Shown here: positions 60,979-64,000 of the stretch, one piece after another
Position numbering within the stretch: the stretch's first letter is position 1
Layout: the number at the start of each line of letters is the position of its first letter
Source: Comamonadaceae bacterium
Lineage (GTDB): Bacteria > Pseudomonadota > Gammaproteobacteria > Burkholderiales > Burkholderiaceae_C
DNA length: 64,000 nt
Reading direction: 5' to 3'
NCBI GenBank assembly: GCA_947447355.1
Contig: CANFJF010000009.1
Span: 1 to 64,000 of the forward strand
The notes under the pieces: model-generated
Told to the model about the DNA's origin: nothing
The model's database searches: none
The model's input: only the letters and a program-made list of their open reading frames with translations
Made by a program: the position numbers and the translations under genes

Positions 60979-61057
60979 TGGCCTTTTATTGACAAACGCA
61001 TATAACAGCATTGTGATTTAGGCCTGCAAAGTGCGTTAAATCTGTAGAAGGCCAGAC

Positions 61058-61089
61058 AGCAAAAAGCCCACATGAGTGGGCTTTTTGCT
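61058..61089. terminator. Bidirectional intrinsic terminator
   Basis: AGCAAAAAGCCCAC (61058-61071) and GTGGGCTTTTTGCT (61076-61089) form a perfect 14-base-pair stem with the loop ATGA. T runs on both strands lie inside the stem base. It can end the aldehyde dehydrogenase message from the left and the tRNA/ribosomal message from the right. Confidence 0.85.
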
Positions 61090-61111
61090 ACCGATCTGAA
61101 AGACTGGAATT

Positions 61112-61188
<77 letters not shown>

Positions 61189-61208
61189 ATAAGTATCTAT
61201 TATAACTG

Positions 61209-61610
61209 CTATTCGGCTGCTGTGCCGGCTGCGGCTGCACTTTCATCCGCATCAGGACGATCAACCAGTTCCACCAACGCCATCGGCGCATTGTCACCCA
61301 CACGGAAACCCATTTTCAGGATGCGCGTGTAACCGCCTGGACGCGTGTTGTAACGTGGACCCAGTTCTGCGAAGAGCTTGACAACCATGTCACGATCACG
61401 CAAACGATCAAATGCTAGGCGTTTGTTTGCCAGTGTTGGGTTTTTAGCCAATGTGATCATGGGCTCAACAACGCGGCGCAATTCTTTGGCTTTTGGCAGG
61501 GTGGTCTTAATGGCCTCATGCTGAATCAACGAGTTCATCATGTTGCGCAGCATCGCCAAGCGATGTGAGCTGGTGCGATTGAGTTTACGAAGTCCGTGTC
61601 CGTGGCGCAT
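61209..61610 (-). CDS. rplQ: 50S ribosomal protein L17
   Basis: A 133-residue ribosomal protein. The start [20 protein letters not shown] and [20 protein letters not shown] are nearly invariant in L17. It has an acidic Ala-rich tail ([12 protein letters not shown]) common in betaproteobacteria. It is the last protein gene of the alpha operon, 85 bases after rpoA. Confidence 0.97.
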   Translation of the reverse strand: MRHGHGLRKLNRTSSHRLAMLRNMMNSLIQHEAIKTTLPKAKELRRVVEPMITLAKNPTLANKRLAFDRLRDRDMVVKLFAELGPRYNTRPGGYTRILKMGFRVGDNAPMALVELVDRPDADESAAAAGTAAE

Positions 61611-61695
61611 GGTGCTATTTCCTTCAAGTTTTATAATTCAAGCAGCCGTATCAGGTACTGCTCGTGCACTGCCTCGTTGAAGAGGCATTTTCTAA

Positions 61696-62685
61696 TTAAC
61701 GCTTGTCGAGGCCAGCCGGCGGCCAGCTTTCGAGGCGCATACCAAGGGTTAGGCCGCGGGATGCCAGCACTTCCTTGATTTCGTTGAGCGACTTGCGACC
61801 CAAGTTCGGCGTTTTGAGAAGTTCATTCTCTGTGCGCTGAATCAAATCACCAATGTAATAAATGTTCTCGGCCTTCAAGCAATTGGCTGAACGCACAGTG
61901 AGTTCAAGCTCATCGACTGGGCGAAGCAGAATCGGGTCGAACTGCTGTGAGCTGCGCTGAACTGGCGCATCAAATGCAGCCAACTCATTGCCTTCAAGCT
62001 GAGCGAATACAGCCAACTGCTCAACCAAAATCTTGGCTGAAGCGCGGACTGCATCTTCTGCAGTCACTGCGCCGTTGGTTTCAATTTCAAGAACCAGTTT
62101 GTCCAAATCAGTACGCTGCTCAACCCGGGCGCTCTCGACTGTGTAGCTCACTCGTTTGACGGGTGAGAAAGAGGCATCCAAGACGATGCGGCCTATTGAT
62201 TTGGTCGACTCATCGCCATAACGACGCATCGTTCCAGGTACATAACCACGGCCATTTTCAACCTTGATCTGCATGTCGATCTTGCCGCCATGCGACAAAT
62301 TGACGATGACGTGCTCAGGGTTGATGATTTCAACATCGTGTGGCGTCTGAATGTCAGCCGCAGTCACAGGACCTTCGCCGTCTTTGCGCAAACTCAAGGT
62401 GACTTCATCGCGGTTATGCAATTTGAAGACAACACCTTTGAGGTTCAACAAAATGTTCAGCACATCTTCCTGCACACCATCAATCGACGAGTACTCATGC
62501 AAAACGCCAGCAATGGTGACTTCTGTGGCGGCATGGCCGACCATAGACGACAACAAAACGCGACGCAGGGCATTGCCCAAGGTGTGACCGTAGCCGCGCT
62601 CAAAAGGCTCCAAAGTAACTTTGGCGCGGTTTGCAGACAACTGCTCAACGTTGATTGTTTTTGGTTTTAGTAGATTGGTTTGCAT
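61696..62685 (-). CDS. rpoA: RNA polymerase alpha subunit
   Basis: A 329-residue protein of normal length. The N-terminal assembly domain includes [20 protein letters not shown]; the C-terminal domain holds the UP-element and activator-contact region [20 protein letters not shown] and [19 protein letters not shown]. It is encoded between rpsD and rplQ, as in most bacteria. Confidence 0.98.
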   Translation of the reverse strand: MQTNLLKPKTINVEQLSANRAKVTLEPFERGYGHTLGNALRRVLLSSMVGHAATEVTIAGVLHEYSSIDGVQEDVLNILLNLKGVVFKLHNRDEVTLSLRKDGEGPVTAADIQTPHDVEIINPEHVIVNLSHGGKIDMQIKVENGRGYVPGTMRRYGDESTKSIGRIVLDASFSPVKRVSYTVESARVEQRTDLDKLVLEIETNGAVTAEDAVRASAKILVEQLAVFAQLEGNELAAFDAPVQRSSQQFDPILLRPVDELELTVRSANCLKAENIYYIGDLIQRTENELLKTPNLGRKSLNEIKEVLASRGLTLGMRLESWPPAGLDKR

Positions 62686-62791
62686 ATATTCTTCCTCTCA
62701 ATACCCTCAGCTCGTTACGCCGATAAGGCCGGGTGAAGCAGACCTGAACACGGACATACCGAGCTCAGGAACGGGGAAAATTAGCGTCAAG

Positions 62792-63415
62792 TTAACGTGA
62801 ATACAGTTCGACGATCAACGATTCATTGACATCGGCTGCAAATTCATCACGATCAGGCACTTTCTTGAAAATGCCTTCGCCTTTGTCGATGCTGACATCT
62901 ACCCAAGCTGGCATACCAACTTGTTGGGCCAACTGCAGTGCTTCAAGAACGCGGTTTTGTTTCTTGGACTTCTCGCGAACACCCACCACGTCACCTGTTT
63001 TTACCAAGTACGAAGGAATATTCACTGAATGACCGTTGACGGTGATCGCTTTGTGCGACACCAACTGACGTGCTTCAGCGCGGGTTGAGCCGAAGCCCAT
63101 GCGATAAACAACGTTGTCCAGGCGGCATTCCAACAGGAACAAGAGGTTGGCACCGGTATTGCCCTTGCGGCGATCAGCTTCTTCGAAGTAACGGCGGAAC
63201 TGCTTTTCGAGCACGCCGTACATGCGCTTGACCTTCTGCTTTTCGCGCAGTTGCAGACCGTAGTCCGACGTGCGCATACCCGAAGTGCGACCGTGCTGGC
63301 CTGGCTTCGAATCAAATTTAGCCTTGTCACCAATCGCGCGTCGCGCGCTCTTGAGGAACAAGTCAGTGCCTTCACGGCGGGAGAGTTTAGCCTTGGGGCC
63401 TAGGTAGCGTGCCAC
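62792..63415 (-). CDS. rpsD: 30S ribosomal protein S4
   Basis: A 207-residue primary 16S rRNA-binding protein. [20 protein letters not shown] is the N-terminus, and the S4 RNA-binding domain includes [20 protein letters not shown] and [20 protein letters not shown]. No zinc-binding Cys cluster is present in the N-terminus. In E. coli S4 represses the alpha operon by binding its leader; that leader lies outside this window. Confidence 0.97.
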   Translation of the reverse strand: MARYLGPKAKLSRREGTDLFLKSARRAIGDKAKFDSKPGQHGRTSGMRTSDYGLQLREKQKVKRMYGVLEKQFRRYFEEADRRKGNTGANLLFLLECRLDNVVYRMGFGSTRAEARQLVSHKAITVNGHSVNIPSYLVKTGDVVGVREKSKKQNRVLEALQLAQQVGMPAWVDVSIDKGEGIFKKVPDRDEFAADVNESLIVELYSR

Positions 63416-63550
63416 TTGATTTTCCTTTTGTCATCTGCTGCACAGTGTGCAGGAGCCCTCGGTATGAAACCTAACGGCGGTGGGCTTGATAAAAATGCCA
63501 AAAACCTGGCTGGTCACCGAAGCAACCGACCAGGCCAGAGGCAAGGTGAT

Positions 63551-63955
63551 TTAGATGCGACGGCGCTTTTGCGGGCGGCAGCCGTTGTGCGGAACCGGCG
63601 TCACATCAGCAATGGAGTTGATGCGGATACCGAGAGCGCCCAGGGCACGCACTGACGATTCGCGACCAGGACCAGGGCCCTTGATTTCGACGTCGACGTT
63701 CTTGATGCCCTGTTCAATGGCTGCACGACCCGCCACTTCTGACGCAACCTGAGCTGCGAAAGGTGTAGATTTACGTGAGCCCTTGAAGCCCTGACCGCCA
63801 GATGAGGCCCACGACAGTGCGTTGCCCTGACGGTCAGTGATCGTGATGATTGTGTTGTTGAAAGACGCATGGATGTGGGCGATACCATCGGCCACATTCT
63901 TACGAACTTTCTTGCGGACGCGTTGTGACGCGCTATTGCTGGGTGCTTTTGCCAT
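63551..63955 (-). CDS. rpsK: 30S ribosomal protein S11
   Basis: A 134-residue protein of the 30S platform. The stretches [20 protein letters not shown] and [18 protein letters not shown] are standard. Its start lies 13 bases after the rpsM stop. The 135-base gap to rpsD has no other gene. Confidence 0.97.
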   Translation of the reverse strand: MAKAPSNSASQRVRKKVRKNVADGIAHIHASFNNTIITITDRQGNALSWASSGGQGFKGSRKSTPFAAQVASEVAGRAAIEQGIKNVDVEIKGPGPGRESSVRALGALGIRINSIADVTPVPHNGCRPQKRRRI

Positions 63956-63968
63956 AACTTACCTTCGA

Positions 63969-64000
63969 TTATTTCTTCAAGGACTGCGCTGCCTTACGCG
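63969..64000 (-). CDS. rpsM: 30S ribosomal protein S13, 3' end only
   Basis: Only the last nine codons and the stop are inside the window. They read RKAAQSLKK, which fits the basic C-terminal tail of S13, and the position before rpsK is the standard one in the alpha operon. The rest of the gene lies beyond the right edge. Confidence 0.8.
   Translation of the reverse strand, partial: RKAAQSLKK

Overview
The window looks like chromosomal DNA of a betaproteobacterium, most likely Burkholderiales of the Comamonadaceae type (Rhodoferax/Polaromonas-like). The reasons are seven Bug/TctC-type periplasmic receptors, the alpha ribosomal operon order rpsM-rpsK-rpsD-rpoA-rplQ, and two GC-rich dispersed intergenic repeats of a kind common in that family. 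The genus is inference. No phage gene, transposase, integrase, CRISPR array or rRNA gene was seen.

Layout. 1-551: no recognisable gene. 0.55-5 kb: an Uup-type ABC-F ATPase, an MFS exporter and an RluF-like pseudouridine synthase. 5.1-9.2 kb: a periplasmic PQQ-type sugar dehydrogenase, a dihaem cytochrome c and a TonB receptor that closely resembles E. coli PqqU (YncD), which together suggest scavenging of external PQQ. 9.3-16.3 kb: a tightly overlapped minus-strand operon (NMT1/SsuA-like ABC importer, hydantoinase-family amidohydrolase, atypical SDR, UPF0317 protein, GlcG/HbpS protein) divergent from a GntR regulator, with a perfect inverted repeat between them. 16.4-25.9 kb: a Crp/Fnr regulator divergent from an acyl-CoA ligase, a complete LivGHMKF importer and a PaaK-like protein with an altered ATP-binding loop.

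26-61 kb: a large acyl-CoA catabolic region. It holds seven Bug receptors, three family III CoA-transferases plus a tandem-fused fourth, two acyl-CoA synthetases, two enoyl-CoA hydratases, one ACAD11-type acyl-CoA dehydrogenase beside an APH-type kinase, two thiolase-like TLP1 paralogues, two hot-dog dehydratases, an SDR, a DinB-like TIGR03084 protein, an aldo/keto reductase and an aldehyde dehydrogenase. Its regulators are an IclR gene broken by a frameshift, a FadR-type GntR and a Crp/Fnr protein. The kinase, dehydrogenase and synthetase order recalls the levulinate/4-hydroxyacyl-CoA route, in which a 4-hydroxyl is phosphorylated and then eliminated. Four related operator-like sequences (TGGT-N3-ACCA type) lie around the GntR gene; two sit at the same position against a sigma70 -35 box in promoters 10.7 kb apart, so the region probably contains one regulon.

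61-64 kb: housekeeping. A strong hairpin terminator, initiator tRNA-fMet, rplQ, rpoA, rpsD, rpsK and the 3' end of rpsM, all read on the minus strand.
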